Of a stretch of DNA of 64,000 nt, positions 43,247 to 52,283 are shown in pieces. Within the stretch, counting starts at the first letter, position 1. Each line of letters starts with the position of its first letter. The stretch spans positions 733,858-797,857 of the forward strand of contig NZ_JAHTBN010000001.1 in the NCBI RefSeq assembly GCF_019166065.1. The letters are read 5' to 3'. A model generated the notes under the pieces. It was not told the DNA's origin and made no database searches. It was given only the letters and a program-made list of their open reading frames with translations. The position numbers and the translations under genes were made by a program. Source of the stretch: Candidimonas humi. Lineage in GTDB: Bacteria; Pseudomonadota; Gammaproteobacteria; Burkholderiales; Burkholderiaceae_B.

Positions 43247-45571
43247 TCAGAGCCGGATTTTCGCTTCGAAGTAAAAGGTGCGCCCCGGATAGGGGTGATA
43301 GACGAAATAGCGCTGGTCAAAGATGTTGTCGACGCCCAGGCTCAGGTCCACGTGGCGATTCAGGCGATAGCTGAACTTCGCGTCCGCCACGGTGTAGGTG
43401 CTGGTGCCGCCGAACACGTTCGGATTGCTGTCCTGGTTGGTCAGCGTGTTGTATTGGCGTCCCGAATAGCGGACGGCGCCGGTCAGCGCGGCGCGGTCAT
43501 TGAAGTGATAGGTGGCGGCCAGGTTCGCGCGCCACAACGGGACACGGTAGAAATAATTGCCCACAGTTGCCGGGTTCTGCGCATTGGCCAGGATGCGCGA
43601 CTGGGTGTAGGCCGCATTCGCCAGCAGGTCCAGGCCCTTGATGACTACGTCCTGCCCCTGATAGCTGACTTCGACGCCGCGCGATCGCACCAGGCCGATG
43701 TTCTGGAAGCTGGTCACATTGGGCAGCACGGTCGTGTCGGTCTGGCTGAAGATCGTATTCTTGACATCGTCCTGGAACAGCGACACGCGATACAGGCCAT
43801 TGCCATGCGCCCACAACACGCTCAGCTCCTTGGACAAATCGTCTTCGGGCTGCAGGTTCGGGTTGTTGTTGACGAGATTCGTGCCAGTGATCCGGCCCTG
43901 GAACAGTTCTCCGACGGTCGGGAACCGATAGGCCCGGCCGATCGAGGCCCGCAGCGTCACATCGTCGGTAAGGTCAAACGACAGCGACGCCTTGGGCGAG
44001 ACATGGCGCTGGCCGGCCTCGGGATACGGCAGGCGCACATCCCCCAGCGTCTGGGAGCCGCCATAGGCGCGCCAATCCTCGTAGCGCAGGCCATAGACCA
44101 GCTTCCAGCCCGGCAAAAAGCGCCACGCATCCTGGGCATAGAGCGCCTGCGTGCGGGTGTGGCCGGCATAGGCATTGTCGAGCGCATCGTGGTCGCCCAC
44201 GCGCCAGTCCAGGCTGTCGTACGTGACATTCTGTGTGGCGTAGGTATCGAAGTGATAGCCGAACGTCAGCCAGTGCGCGCCCAGGCCTGCTCGCGGCGTC
44301 GCGGGCGTGTAGGTGGCCTGCAGGTCGGCGGTTTTCCAGCCCGTCCCATCGCCCAGGGTGACGGTGCCCGGTCCCACGCCGTCGCCCTGGTCGGCCTGGC
44401 GGCTTACGCTGTGGCTGACATCGTAATAGGACAGGATGGCGTGGCCGTTCCAGCCCGTCGCATGATGCGTTTTCAACGACAGGCCGTACAGCCAGTTCTC
44501 CGCCTCGCCGCTGCTCGGGGCCATGGCCGAGGCGGGTATCGCATATTCGTAGCCGCCGATATCGACCTTGCCCTGGTAGACGGGATTGCCCGCGGCGTCG
44601 CGCAAGAAGGTGCTATCGCCGTCGCGATAGCTGTCGCGCCAGTAGCCCAGGGTGAAGCCGCCTTGCACGAAGGGCGTGAAGTCGTATTGCAGCTTGAGCT
44701 TGAACTGATCCTGGACAGTGTGGACCATGCCTTCCCCGTTCACCCCCAGCACCGCGGTGCGCGCGCCGGTCTGGTTGTCATAGAACTTCGCGCCCGTCAC
44801 CGGCACATCCGCGCTCGTGGCGGGGGTGGACGACAGCGGCAAAGTGGCGAACTGCAGCGGCTGGCTGGTGTTTTCCAGGTGGTTCGCGCCGATCAGGTAC
44901 GAGAGCTTGCCCACCTTGTCGCCTATCGAGGCCGAAGTCTCGGAACCATTGAAGCTGCGATCGACGCCGAACAGATCGAAATGCTGGCTGAAGGCCTTCG
45001 TGTCGACGTTCGCCTCGAACGCGTCGGGCATGTGCGTGGTGATGAGCACTGTGGCGCCGAGCGAATTGCCCGGATACAGCGCCGAAAACGGTCCATAGGC
45101 GACATCCACCCGATCGATGTCGTCGGGAAAGGCCATCGACCAGCGCGGCGGGAAGGAATAGCTGTTGCCCAGCAGATTGCTGACCAGCAGCCCATCGACA
45201 TACACCAGGCCGCGGGCGCTCTGGGTATTGCTGGTGCCGCGCACGGCGATGATGGAATTCTGGTCGCCGATGTAGCGCTTGCGCACCGCCAGATTGGGCA
45301 GATAGCTCAAGGCATCTTCGGTATTGACGATGTTCCGGTTCTGCAACTGGTCGCGCGTTACGGACTCTGTGGTCGAGGGTATGTTGGGGTCGGTGGCGGG
45401 CCGGCTTGCCCGGCTGCCGGTGACCGTGATGGCGGGCAGCACCTGCGACACGGCGGAATCCGCGGCGTACGCGGGCAGAGCGAGCGTAAAGAGCGGCCAC
45501 AGGGCGCCCAGCGCCTGGCGCGCGGGCAGCCGGCCACGCCGTGGGCCAGCCCCGAAATGAATGTCTTGCAT
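43247..45571 (-). CDS. TonB-dependent outer-membrane receptor
   Basis: TonB-dependent transporter of 774 residues. The signal peptide is ALWPLFTLALPAYA, and a TonB-box-like ITVTGSR follows at about 48-54. The plug has SVTRDQLQNRNIVNTEDAL, IIAVRGTSN, GLVYVDGLL and IDRVDVAYGPFSALYPG. The 22-stranded barrel ends with the aromatic FEAKIRL motif. There is no N-terminal STN domain, so it is not a sigma-signalling receptor. ATG 45571 has AGGAA 5 bases upstream. It is the middle gene of DUF2946-receptor-PepSY. The ligand is likely a metal complex (iron chelate or copper); the neighbourhood favours a metal but does not decide. Confidence 0.9.
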   Translation of the reverse strand: MQDIHFGAGPRRGRLPARQALGALWPLFTLALPAYAADSAVSQVLPAITVTGSRASRPATDPNIPSTTESVTRDQLQNRNIVNTEDALSYLPNLAVRKRYIGDQNSIIAVRGTSNTQSARGLVYVDGLLVSNLLGNSYSFPPRWSMAFPDDIDRVDVAYGPFSALYPGNSLGATVLITTHMPDAFEANVDTKAFSQHFDLFGVDRSFNGSETSASIGDKVGKLSYLIGANHLENTSQPLQFATLPLSSTPATSADVPVTGAKFYDNQTGARTAVLGVNGEGMVHTVQDQFKLKLQYDFTPFVQGGFTLGYWRDSYRDGDSTFLRDAAGNPVYQGKVDIGGYEYAIPASAMAPSSGEAENWLYGLSLKTHHATGWNGHAILSYYDVSHSVSRQADQGDGVGPGTVTLGDGTGWKTADLQATYTPATPRAGLGAHWLTFGYHFDTYATQNVTYDSLDWRVGDHDALDNAYAGHTRTQALYAQDAWRFLPGWKLVYGLRYEDWRAYGGSQTLGDVRLPYPEAGQRHVSPKASLSFDLTDDVTLRASIGRAYRFPTVGELFQGRITGTNLVNNNPNLQPEDDLSKELSVLWAHGNGLYRVSLFQDDVKNTIFSQTDTTVLPNVTSFQNIGLVRSRGVEVSYQGQDVVIKGLDLLANAAYTQSRILANAQNPATVGNYFYRVPLWRANLAATYHFNDRAALTGAVRYSGRQYNTLTNQDSNPNVFGGTSTYTVADAKFSYRLNRHVDLSLGVDNIFDQRYFVYHPYPGRTFYFEAKIRL

Positions 45572-45646
45572 GCTTGTTCCTGGCGAATGAGGACGACCGC
45601 AATGGCGCCCAGCTGGGCGCTATTGCGGCATTGGGAACTCAAGGGA

Positions 45647-46051
45647 TCAGGAAAAGCGCGGCGGGGCTCGGGGCCGGCCGGAAGGGAAGGCGCCTATCGG
45701 CGTGTAGCGGCGCATGGGCGGCAGCGCCAGCGCCAACAAGACCAGCAACAGCATGGAAGGCAGCGCGGGCGGCACCGAGGGCAAGGCCGCCTCGTGCATC
45801 ATCAAGGTGCAATAGCCGCAATCGTCCAGGGCATGCGACCCCGAGTGCTTGCCCTGCTCATCGTGGTGGCCGTCCACCGACACGTTGATGGCCACGGGCG
45901 CCTGCCCGGGCTGGGCCGCCTCGGTACAAATCGACAGGGTCAGGCTCTGCGCGGCCGCCAGGCAGCGGCTGACCGTGGGCGCGCAAACGAGCAGCAGCAT
46001 GGCGACTATGCCTAGCCACGCGACGAATCGTTTGCTGTGCGCTGAAATCAT
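45647..46051 (-). CDS. DUF2946 family protein
   Basis: Small membrane or exported protein of 134 residues. A hydrophobic N-terminal segment (about 9-29) is followed by a His-rich stretch (VDGHHDEQGKHSGSHA) and the CGYC motif at about 79-82, then a second hydrophobic helix (about 97-113). DUF2946 genes are often next to copper-related TonB receptors; the His and CxxC pattern fits metal binding. ATG 46051 opens the first helix; the longer upstream frame has no signal-like sequence and crosses the divergent promoter, so it was rejected. It precedes the TonB receptor by 75 bases, and all three genes are on the same strand. Confidence 0.78.
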   Translation of the reverse strand: MISAHSKRFVAWLGIVAMLLLVCAPTVSRCLAAAQSLTLSICTEAAQPGQAPVAINVSVDGHHDEQGKHSGSHALDDCGYCTLMMHEAALPSVPPALPSMLLLVLLALALPPMRRYTPIGAFPSGRPRAPPRFS

Positions 46052-46307
46052 TGCCTGTTTTATGTTTGCTGCCCGACGTGGCGGCCGGCTGCGCCCCATG
46101 CATGGGGGCTCTCTTCTACATGGCGCCGCCACTTGCGAAATTCGATACATTCTACAGAAATTGCAAAGTATCGGCCGCCACGCCGGTTCCACGCGCCCTT
46201 TCCCGCCCCTGTGGCCGCGCCCTGGCCAGACGCGCCGCCGGTACGCGGGTATCATAGGCGTCTTTATGCAAGGCCGGCCGATTTGCGCGGGCCCATACCC
46301 CCATTCC

Positions 46308-47705
46308 ATGAGCAATCGCACGCGCCTCATCCCCATCACGGTCGCCTGCCCCCTATTCCTGCAGAATCTGGACACCTCCATCATGGCGACGGCATTGCCG
46401 TCGATCGCCAGCTCGCTGGACGTCGAGGCGCTGCACCTGAATCTGGCAATTACCTCCTACCTGCTCAGCCTGGCGGTGTTCCTGCCCGCCAGCGGCTGGT
46501 GCGCCGACCGCTACGGCGCGCGCAGCGTATTCTGCGCCGCCATAGGCCTGTTTTCCTTCGGGTCCGCCTTGTGCGGCCTGGCGACCTCATTGCCCCAGCT
46601 CGTGCTGTTTCGCGTGATACAGGGCATGGGCGGCGCAATGATGGTCCCCGTCGGCCGCCTGATATTGTTGCGCAGCATCGCGCCCCAGGAAATGGTCGCG
46701 GCGATGGTGTGGTTCACGGTGCCCGGGGCGGTCGGCCGTGTCGCCGGGCCCTTGCTGGGCGGCATCATCGTGACGCTGGTTTCGTGGCGCTGGATCTTCC
46801 TGCTCAATATTCCCTTCGGCGTGCTGGGCATCCTGATGGCCCGCGCATTCATCACGGACACCCAGGAACGCATCAAGCAGCGCTTCGACATCGTCGGCTT
46901 CGTCCTGCTTTCCATCGGCCTGGTCGGCCTGGTAAGCGGGCTGGACACCGCCGGGCGCGGGCTGGTGCCGGGCAGCGTCACCGCGACGCTCACCACGGTA
47001 GGCGCCTTGTGCGTTTTTCTTTACTGGTGCTACACGCGCCGCGTCTCCAGCCCGGTCATCGACCCCGGCTTGTTCAGGTTCAGGGCATATCGCACCGCCG
47101 TGGCCGGCGGCATGCCGCTGCGCATCGCCCTGGGCGCGTCGCCCTTCCTGCTGCCGCTGATGCTGCAGCTTGGTTTCGGGCTGACTCCGCTGATGTCCGG
47201 CCTGCTTACCATGGCGACCGCGATAGGCTCGCTGAGCGTGCGCGCCATGCTCCGGGCCAGCATCCGGCGCTACGGCTTCAAGACCATACTGATCGCCTCG
47301 ACCTTGCTTACGGGCGTCTTCTATGCGCTCTACGGCCTGTTCACCCCGAATACGTCGCACGCCCTGATCTTCGTCATCCTGCTGTTCGGCGGCCTGTTCA
47401 ATTCGTTCGCGATGATCACCCTGAATACGCTGGGGTATTCCGATGTGCCGCAGAACCGCATGAGCCAGGCGACCGCATTGTCCAGCATGGCCCAGCAATT
47501 TGCGCTGAGCCTGGGCGTGGCGTTCGCCGCGTTCCTGGTCACCCTCACAGCCCGCTCGCACGGCCACGGGCCCGACGCATTGGGCGCCACGGACTTTTCC
47601 CCCGCGTTCATCGTGGTGGGGATCCTGACCTGGTGCTCGCTGTTCTACTTCTTCCGCCTGTCCCCCGACGAAGGGGCGGAGCTGCGCGGCGGCAAGCGAG
47701 GCTAG
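46308..47705 (+). CDS. MFS transporter, DHA2 (EmrB-like) family
   Basis: Major facilitator exporter of 465 residues with 14 predicted helices. The motif-A-like loop CADRYGARSVF and the motif-C-like GAVGRVAGPLLGG are present, and the start LQNLDTSIMATALPSIA is the DHA2 signature for drug exporters. The ATG at 46308 begins the first helix; an upstream in-frame ATG at 46266 would add 14 non-family residues. It is divergent from the DUF2946 gene with 256 bases between starts and no obvious operator or gene in that gap. Substrate is unknown; multidrug export or siderophore/metal-chelate export is possible. Confidence 0.86.
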   Translation: MSNRTRLIPITVACPLFLQNLDTSIMATALPSIASSLDVEALHLNLAITSYLLSLAVFLPASGWCADRYGARSVFCAAIGLFSFGSALCGLATSLPQLVLFRVIQGMGGAMMVPVGRLILLRSIAPQEMVAAMVWFTVPGAVGRVAGPLLGGIIVTLVSWRWIFLLNIPFGVLGILMARAFITDTQERIKQRFDIVGFVLLSIGLVGLVSGLDTAGRGLVPGSVTATLTTVGALCVFLYWCYTRRVSSPVIDPGLFRFRAYRTAVAGGMPLRIALGASPFLLPLMLQLGFGLTPLMSGLLTMATAIGSLSVRAMLRASIRRYGFKTILIASTLLTGVFYALYGLFTPNTSHALIFVILLFGGLFNSFAMITLNTLGYSDVPQNRMSQATALSSMAQQFALSLGVAFAAFLVTLTARSHGHGPDALGATDFSPAFIVVGILTWCSLFYFFRLSPDEGAELRGGKRG

Positions 47706-47760
47706 GCCGCGTCATCAGCCGCGGCGTGGAGGGCCGGACGGCGGCCCGATACGCCGGCCG

Positions 47761-49119
47761 CTACAGCGGCCACTGCTCCAGCGTCTGCACGAAACGGCTC
47801 AGCCAGGCATTGGTTTGATGGCCGTCCAGGGCGCGATGGTCGATGGTCAGCGACACATAGGCCATGGGGCGGATCTGGATGGCGTCGATGCCGTCTATCT
47901 CGCGCACCACGGCGCGCTTTTCCAGCTTGCCCACGCCGAGAATGGCGCTCTGCGGCTGGTTGATGATGATGGGCGAGGCAAAGAGCGAGCCCGATACCCC
48001 ATGGTTGGATATGGTGAAGGTGCCACCACGCACGTCGCTGGCGTCCAGCGTGCCATTGCGCGCGGCCGCCGTGGCTTCCTGCAGCCGGCGGGCGATGCCG
48101 ATCAGCGACAGGTTCTGCGCCTTGTGGATGACCGGGACCACCAGGCCTGCTTCTCCCAGGGCCGTGCCGATGCCGATGTTGATGTCGTCAAAGATTTCCA
48201 GCCCATCATCGTGCCAGCGGCTGTTGACGGCGGGAACCTCGCGCATGGCGGCCACGCAGGCGGCGACCAGATAAGCGGTGTAGGAAAGATTGACGCCCTC
48301 GGCGGCAAAGGCGGCCTTGTTCTGGTCGCGATGGCGCATGACTGCGGTCCAGTCGGCCTCGAACACCGCGGTGACATGCGGGGCGGCAGCCACTGAGGCG
48401 GCCATGTGCCGGGCGATCGCCAGCCGCATGCTGGAATGAGGCACTATGTGGGACGCTGGTCCCGCGACGGCGCCTTTTGCCGTGGCGGGACCAGCCCCTG
48501 CCTGGTCTGTTTCGACGCGCGCCGCAATCCCGCCCGGCTCGATGAGAGCAGAGTCCCGGCCGGTGCTTGCGGGCTCGGGCGCCGCACGATCCTGGCCGGC
48601 AGGTGTGCTTGCCGGCTCGGCCAGCGGCTTGGTCCGCTTGTCGTGCGCGGCCTGCATGTCGGCGCGGGTGACCCTGCCGCCGCGGCCGCTGCCGTGGACG
48701 GTGGCGGGGTCTATGCCGAATTCCTGTGCGGCACGACGCACCGAGGGCGAGTAATGCGCCAGGTACTTGGGGCTGAACGAGGGCTGCGCTTGCGGCGCAG
48801 CTTGCGCAGGAGTGCTTGCTTCAAGGCCGGCGCCGGCATGGGCTGTGCCATCGGCCGAATCTTCTTTCGGCGCGTGCGCCTGGGTGTCGATGCGCCCGAG
48901 CAAAGCCCCCGGTGCGGCATCGGCCCCGGCTGCGAGCAGGATCTCGACCAGTTGGCCCGACGCGGGCGAAGACACTTCCTGCGTGACCTTGTCGGTTTCC
49001 AGTTCGAGCAAAGGTTCGTCCAGCTCGATGGGCTCGCCGATCCGCTTGTTCCAACTGACGACAACCGCCTTGGTGCCCTCCTGCTCGAGCGGGACCACAA
49101 TATCGACGATATGGCTCAT
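47761..49119 (-). CDS. 2-oxo acid dehydrogenase E2, dihydrolipoamide acyltransferase
   Basis: E2 core subunit of 452 residues. The lipoyl domain is residues 1-78 with the lipoylated Lys44 in LETDKVTQEV. An Ala/Pro/Gln-rich linker follows. The peripheral-subunit-binding domain is about 125-165 (YSPSVRRAAQEF, GSGRGGRVTRAD). The catalytic domain is about 225-452 with the terminal DHRALDGHQTNAW motif. It lies 3 bases after the E1 gene, a tight operon. No E3 (lipoamide dehydrogenase) lies in the window, so a shared E3 is expected. The acyl group could be branched-chain, pyruvate or acetoin-derived. Confidence 0.91.
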   Translation of the reverse strand: MSHIVDIVVPLEQEGTKAVVVSWNKRIGEPIELDEPLLELETDKVTQEVSSPASGQLVEILLAAGADAAPGALLGRIDTQAHAPKEDSADGTAHAGAGLEASTPAQAAPQAQPSFSPKYLAHYSPSVRRAAQEFGIDPATVHGSGRGGRVTRADMQAAHDKRTKPLAEPASTPAGQDRAAPEPASTGRDSALIEPGGIAARVETDQAGAGPATAKGAVAGPASHIVPHSSMRLAIARHMAASVAAAPHVTAVFEADWTAVMRHRDQNKAAFAAEGVNLSYTAYLVAACVAAMREVPAVNSRWHDDGLEIFDDINIGIGTALGEAGLVVPVIHKAQNLSLIGIARRLQEATAAARNGTLDASDVRGGTFTISNHGVSGSLFASPIIINQPQSAILGVGKLEKRAVVREIDGIDAIQIRPMAYVSLTIDHRALDGHQTNAWLSRFVQTLEQWPL

Positions 49120-49122
49120 GGC

Positions 49123-51201
49123 TCAAAATCCCAGCAATTCGATTATCTTGTCGCGGATGCGGTCCGCGGAAGGCACGGCCCAATCCAGCAGCACGGGATT
49201 GTGCGGGCTGGGAATGTCGGGCATGGTCAGGCGCGAGACTGGCGCGTCCAGGTCCATGAAGGCTTCGTCGGCGACGACGGCGGCGATCTCGGCCCCGAAG
49301 CCCGCAGTTCCCAGGTCTTCATGCACGATCAGGCAACGCCGCGTCTTGCGCACCGACGACAGCACCGCCTCGCGATCCCAGGGCATCAAGGTGCGCAAGT
49401 CGATGACGTCGGCGCTGTAGCCTTCGGCAGCCTGCTCGCAGCGAGGCACCATCGCGCCCCAGGTGACGATGGTGATCTGGTCGCCCTTGCGGCAGAAACT
49501 GGCCTTGCCGAAAGGCAGCACGTAGTCGTCGCCCGGATAGGGCCGGCGCGCCCAGCTGTGGTCCAGCATGGCGCGGTGTTCGAAAAAGATGACGGGGTCA
49601 TTGCCGCGCAGCGATGCTCGCAACAGGCCGACGGCATCGGCGGCATTGGACGGCACGGCCACCTTCCAGCCGGGCTGGTGCACGAAAGCCACCTCGTTGG
49701 TCTGGCTGTGCCAGGGGTCTCCGCACTTGAAAAAACCGCCCGGGATTCTGACCACCATGGGCGCGGCGAAACGATTGTTGGTGCGCCAGCGCAAGGTGCC
49801 GCAATCGTTGATCTGCTCGGTGGCGGGTTCCGCGTACTTGCGAAACTGGATCTCCGGCACCGGCACCAGCCCGGCCAGGGCCATGCCCACGGCCCTGCCT
49901 ATGATCCCCTCTTCCGAAAGCGAGGTGTCGAACACACGCCCGGAGCCATATGTTTTCTGCAGGCCCAGTGTCACCGCATGCACGCCCCCCTTGGGGCCCA
50001 CGTCTTCGCCGAACAACACGATGCGGTCGTTGACGGAAAGCTCATGATCGAGGGTCCGGCGGATCGCCGTCACCATATTGATGCGCTGGCCGGCTTCCTG
50101 GGCCTGGCCGGTCGAGGCCGGCGCCCTGTAGCCATGGCGATGCTGGCCGCCCAGTTGCTGCAATTCCCCGTCGTAGAACACATGGCGGCACACGCTTTGC
50201 GGGTCGGCGACCGGACGCGACTCGGCCTGCTCGCGGGCAGCTTCGGTGGTGGCTTCGGCCCGCTCGGACAGGGTTTGCCAGGCTTGTTCGGACAGCACGT
50301 CGGGAACCAGATAATCCTTGAGCTTGGGCAAGGGGTCGCGTTCTAGCTCGGCCTGGATAGTGCCCGCGTCTTTGTAGCCCTGGGTATCCTGAAAACTGTG
50401 GCCTTCGAGCCGCGGCATCGTCAGCCGCAGCATGGCGGGCTTGCGCCGCGTGCGCACATACTCGACGGCATCGCGCGTCAGGCGCGCCGCCTCGCCGGGG
50501 TCCGTGCCGTCGCCGTCAAAGATGGTCAGGCCTTGCCAACTGGCCAGATTGGCGGCTATGTTGCCGCCCGGCGTCTGGAAGGTGGACGGCACCGAAATGC
50601 CGTAGCCATTGTCCTCGATGTAGAACAGCATGGGCAATTGCTGCGTGGTCGCGATGGTCAGGGCGGACCAGAAGCCGTTGGACGCGACCGAGCCATCGCC
50701 GCCCAGCACCACGGCGATATCGCTTGCGTAATCGCGATCGCCCAATGTATCTACATAGTATTTCAAGGCCTGGGCCCAGCCGGCGGTGGGCGTGTATTGC
50801 GCGCCGACCCCGCCGCACATGGGCAAAGCGCTCGCGCCGTTGGGGTTGGGATAGTTGAACACCACGCCGATATCGCGCCCGTCCGAATAGCCGCCGGCCC
50901 GGCCCATGGCCGAGCCCAAGGCGTCGGCAGGATTCACCCCCAAGGCCAGAAGCAGCGGGCGCGAACGATAGTAGCCGCAGGCGGCGTCGTGCTTGCCGGT
51001 CAGTTGCTTGCCCAGCAATATCTGGGCCATATCGTGGCCGCGGGCCGAGAATTGGTACAGCACCTTTTTCTGCGGCACGAGCCGGGTTTCTTCGATGCGA
51101 TCCATGGCCCGCGAAAGCAAGACCAGATATGCGATCTGCTCCCAATCGATGGCGGAATCGGGCCTGGGGCGGGTGATGGATTTGAATGCGACCTGAGCCA
51201 T
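49123..51201 (-). CDS. Fused alpha/beta E1 of a 2-oxo acid dehydrogenase
   Basis: Thiamine-diphosphate-dependent E1 of 692 residues with the alpha and beta subunits in one chain. The alpha half (about 1-345) has the ThDP motif GDGSVASNGFWSAL and the IEDNGYGIS loop with the terminal N of the motif. The beta half starts about 378 with INMVTAIRRTLDHEL and has LFGEDVGPKGG, PEIQFRKYAEP and the EDLGTAGFGAEIAA segment. Separate alpha and beta genes are the norm; the fused form also occurs in other proteobacteria. ATG 51201 has AGAGG 7 bases upstream. It is divergent from an Lrp regulator, suggesting regulation by an amino acid. Branched-chain oxo acids are a likely substrate. Confidence 0.9.
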   Translation of the reverse strand: MAQVAFKSITRPRPDSAIDWEQIAYLVLLSRAMDRIEETRLVPQKKVLYQFSARGHDMAQILLGKQLTGKHDAACGYYRSRPLLLALGVNPADALGSAMGRAGGYSDGRDIGVVFNYPNPNGASALPMCGGVGAQYTPTAGWAQALKYYVDTLGDRDYASDIAVVLGGDGSVASNGFWSALTIATTQQLPMLFYIEDNGYGISVPSTFQTPGGNIAANLASWQGLTIFDGDGTDPGEAARLTRDAVEYVRTRRKPAMLRLTMPRLEGHSFQDTQGYKDAGTIQAELERDPLPKLKDYLVPDVLSEQAWQTLSERAEATTEAAREQAESRPVADPQSVCRHVFYDGELQQLGGQHRHGYRAPASTGQAQEAGQRINMVTAIRRTLDHELSVNDRIVLFGEDVGPKGGVHAVTLGLQKTYGSGRVFDTSLSEEGIIGRAVGMALAGLVPVPEIQFRKYAEPATEQINDCGTLRWRTNNRFAAPMVVRIPGGFFKCGDPWHSQTNEVAFVHQPGWKVAVPSNAADAVGLLRASLRGNDPVIFFEHRAMLDHSWARRPYPGDDYVLPFGKASFCRKGDQITIVTWGAMVPRCEQAAEGYSADVIDLRTLMPWDREAVLSSVRKTRRCLIVHEDLGTAGFGAEIAAVVADEAFMDLDAPVSRLTMPDIPSPHNPVLLDWAVPSADRIRDKIIELLGF

Positions 51202-51220
51202 ATCGGAACCTCTAGCCTGA

Positions 51221-51264
51221 TAGATTTCTATAGTGAAATGCTATCATTCCGATAGGATGATTTC
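51221..51264. promoter_or_regulatory. Putative Lrp-type operators in divergent promoter
   Basis: AT-rich, 125-base gap between the E1 gene and the Lrp gene. It contains TAGA-TT-TCTA (51221-51230) and CTATC-N5-GATAG (51241-51255) flanked by GAAAT and ATTTC. Dyad symmetry of this kind fits Lrp/AsnC binding sites; the assignment rests on position. Confidence 0.4.
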
Positions 51265-51326
51265 CTTTCAATTTCCATATAAAACGCTTCCGTATTGAAA
51301 CGTTTATTTCATATTAAAGAGAAAAC

Positions 51327-51794
51327 ATGGAAAATCTCGATTTGGACAATGTGGATCGCAGCATCGTGCGCGTCCTGCAGCGCCAGGCCGACATCAGCCA
51401 GTCGGCCCTGGCCGAGCAGGTAGGCGCCTCCGCCGCTTCATGCTGGCGGCGCATACGCAGGATGGAGGCCAAGGGCGTGCTGGGGGCCAACGTCAGGCTG
51501 GTCGATCCGGACTCGGTCGGGCGCGGCCTGAATGTCTTCTGCCAGGTGCGCATGAAAGAACACGACATGCGGGCGCGCAAGCAATTCGAACGCTTCGTGG
51601 AAAGCCACGAGGAGGTGCTGGAGTGCTACTCCACCACCGGCGAATGGGATTATTTGCTGCGCGTGGTCGTCGAGGACGTGCGCGATTACGAACGCTTGCT
51701 GATGGAACGCATCCTGGTTCACGAGGCCGTCGCCACCTCGTCCTCGAGCTTCGCGCTCAAGCGCGTCAAGTACACCACGGCGCTGCCGGTTTGA
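51327..51794 (+). CDS. Lrp/AsnC-family transcriptional regulator
   Basis: Lrp-type regulator of 155 residues. The N-terminal helix-turn-helix spans about 10-60 with RQADISQSALAEQVGASAAS and CWRRIRRMEAKGVL. The C-terminal RAM effector domain follows (NVFCQVRMKEHDMRARKQF, VLECYSTTGEWDYLLRV). ATG 51327 follows AAAGAGAAAAC, a fair ribosome site. It is divergent from the fused E1/E2 operon, so it probably senses the amino acid whose oxo acid that complex oxidises and controls both. The effector is unknown. Confidence 0.9.
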   Translation: MENLDLDNVDRSIVRVLQRQADISQSALAEQVGASAASCWRRIRRMEAKGVLGANVRLVDPDSVGRGLNVFCQVRMKEHDMRARKQFERFVESHEEVLECYSTTGEWDYLLRVVVEDVRDYERLLMERILVHEAVATSSSSFALKRVKYTTALPV

Positions 51795-52175
51795 ATATCG
51801 GCGCCCGCGCTCAGCCTGATCTTGGGAGCAGTGGCGCGATGGCGCCAGCGTACGCCCTCCCCTAGATCACCGTCGCGGCCGACTCCGACCATGAGCCGGA
51901 AATACGCGCGATGGCGGCGTTCCCTGGCAAGTTTCGCGGGCTGGGACTATCCGTTCCGGATAATGGGGGGCATTGGCATCGCCGCCTTGCCGACCGCCTG
52001 GCCGCGACGTTGATTGGCGCTTCATTGATCATCGGAGCCAATCTGCCGGTGACAAAATTCACGCGAGCCGCGAGCCGTGCTGTGCCGATGCCTTCCTCTG
52101 ACATGGACGGCGTCTCACGGATCCGCAGAAGAGCCCAAACGAACTGGGCCGGCAGCTGCAAGGCAACGCTGGATG
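51795..52175. other. Gap of 381 bases with no recognised gene
   Basis: Both strands have open frames here (for example 51911-52246 plus), but none shows a domain I recognise, and start sites lack ribosome sites. It sits between the Lrp gene and a PepSY relic, so it may be decayed or transferred DNA. Confidence 0.5.
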
Positions 52176-52283
52176 TCAGCTTGCCACACGGAGCCTGGCA
52201 AGCAGTCCATCCACCACCCATGGCACTCGCATCGTTACGCTCATAAGAGGGAAGATCACCCCCAGGGTCGTCAGCCCAACCCC
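52176..52283 (-). pseudogene. 3'-terminal relic of a PepSY membrane protein gene
   Basis: 108-base fragment whose minus-strand translation, in frame with and directly after the macB stop, reads GLTTLGVIFPLMSVTM and ends VVDGLLARLRVAS-stop. The PepSY protein at 41703-43226 ends GLTTLGVIFPLMGGTM and LDSVIARFRMPS-stop. The DNA aligns without gaps from stop codon to stop codon. It has no start and is only about 35 residues, so it is a remnant. It shows that a PepSY gene once stood downstream of this siderophore receptor locus before macB arrived or a deletion occurred. Confidence 0.85.

Noticed and set aside
43187..46015. Long plus-strand open frame opposite the PepSY and TonB receptor genes
   Set aside because: Antisense shadow of the receptor; composition is repetitive Gly/Arg/Gln and there is no domain.
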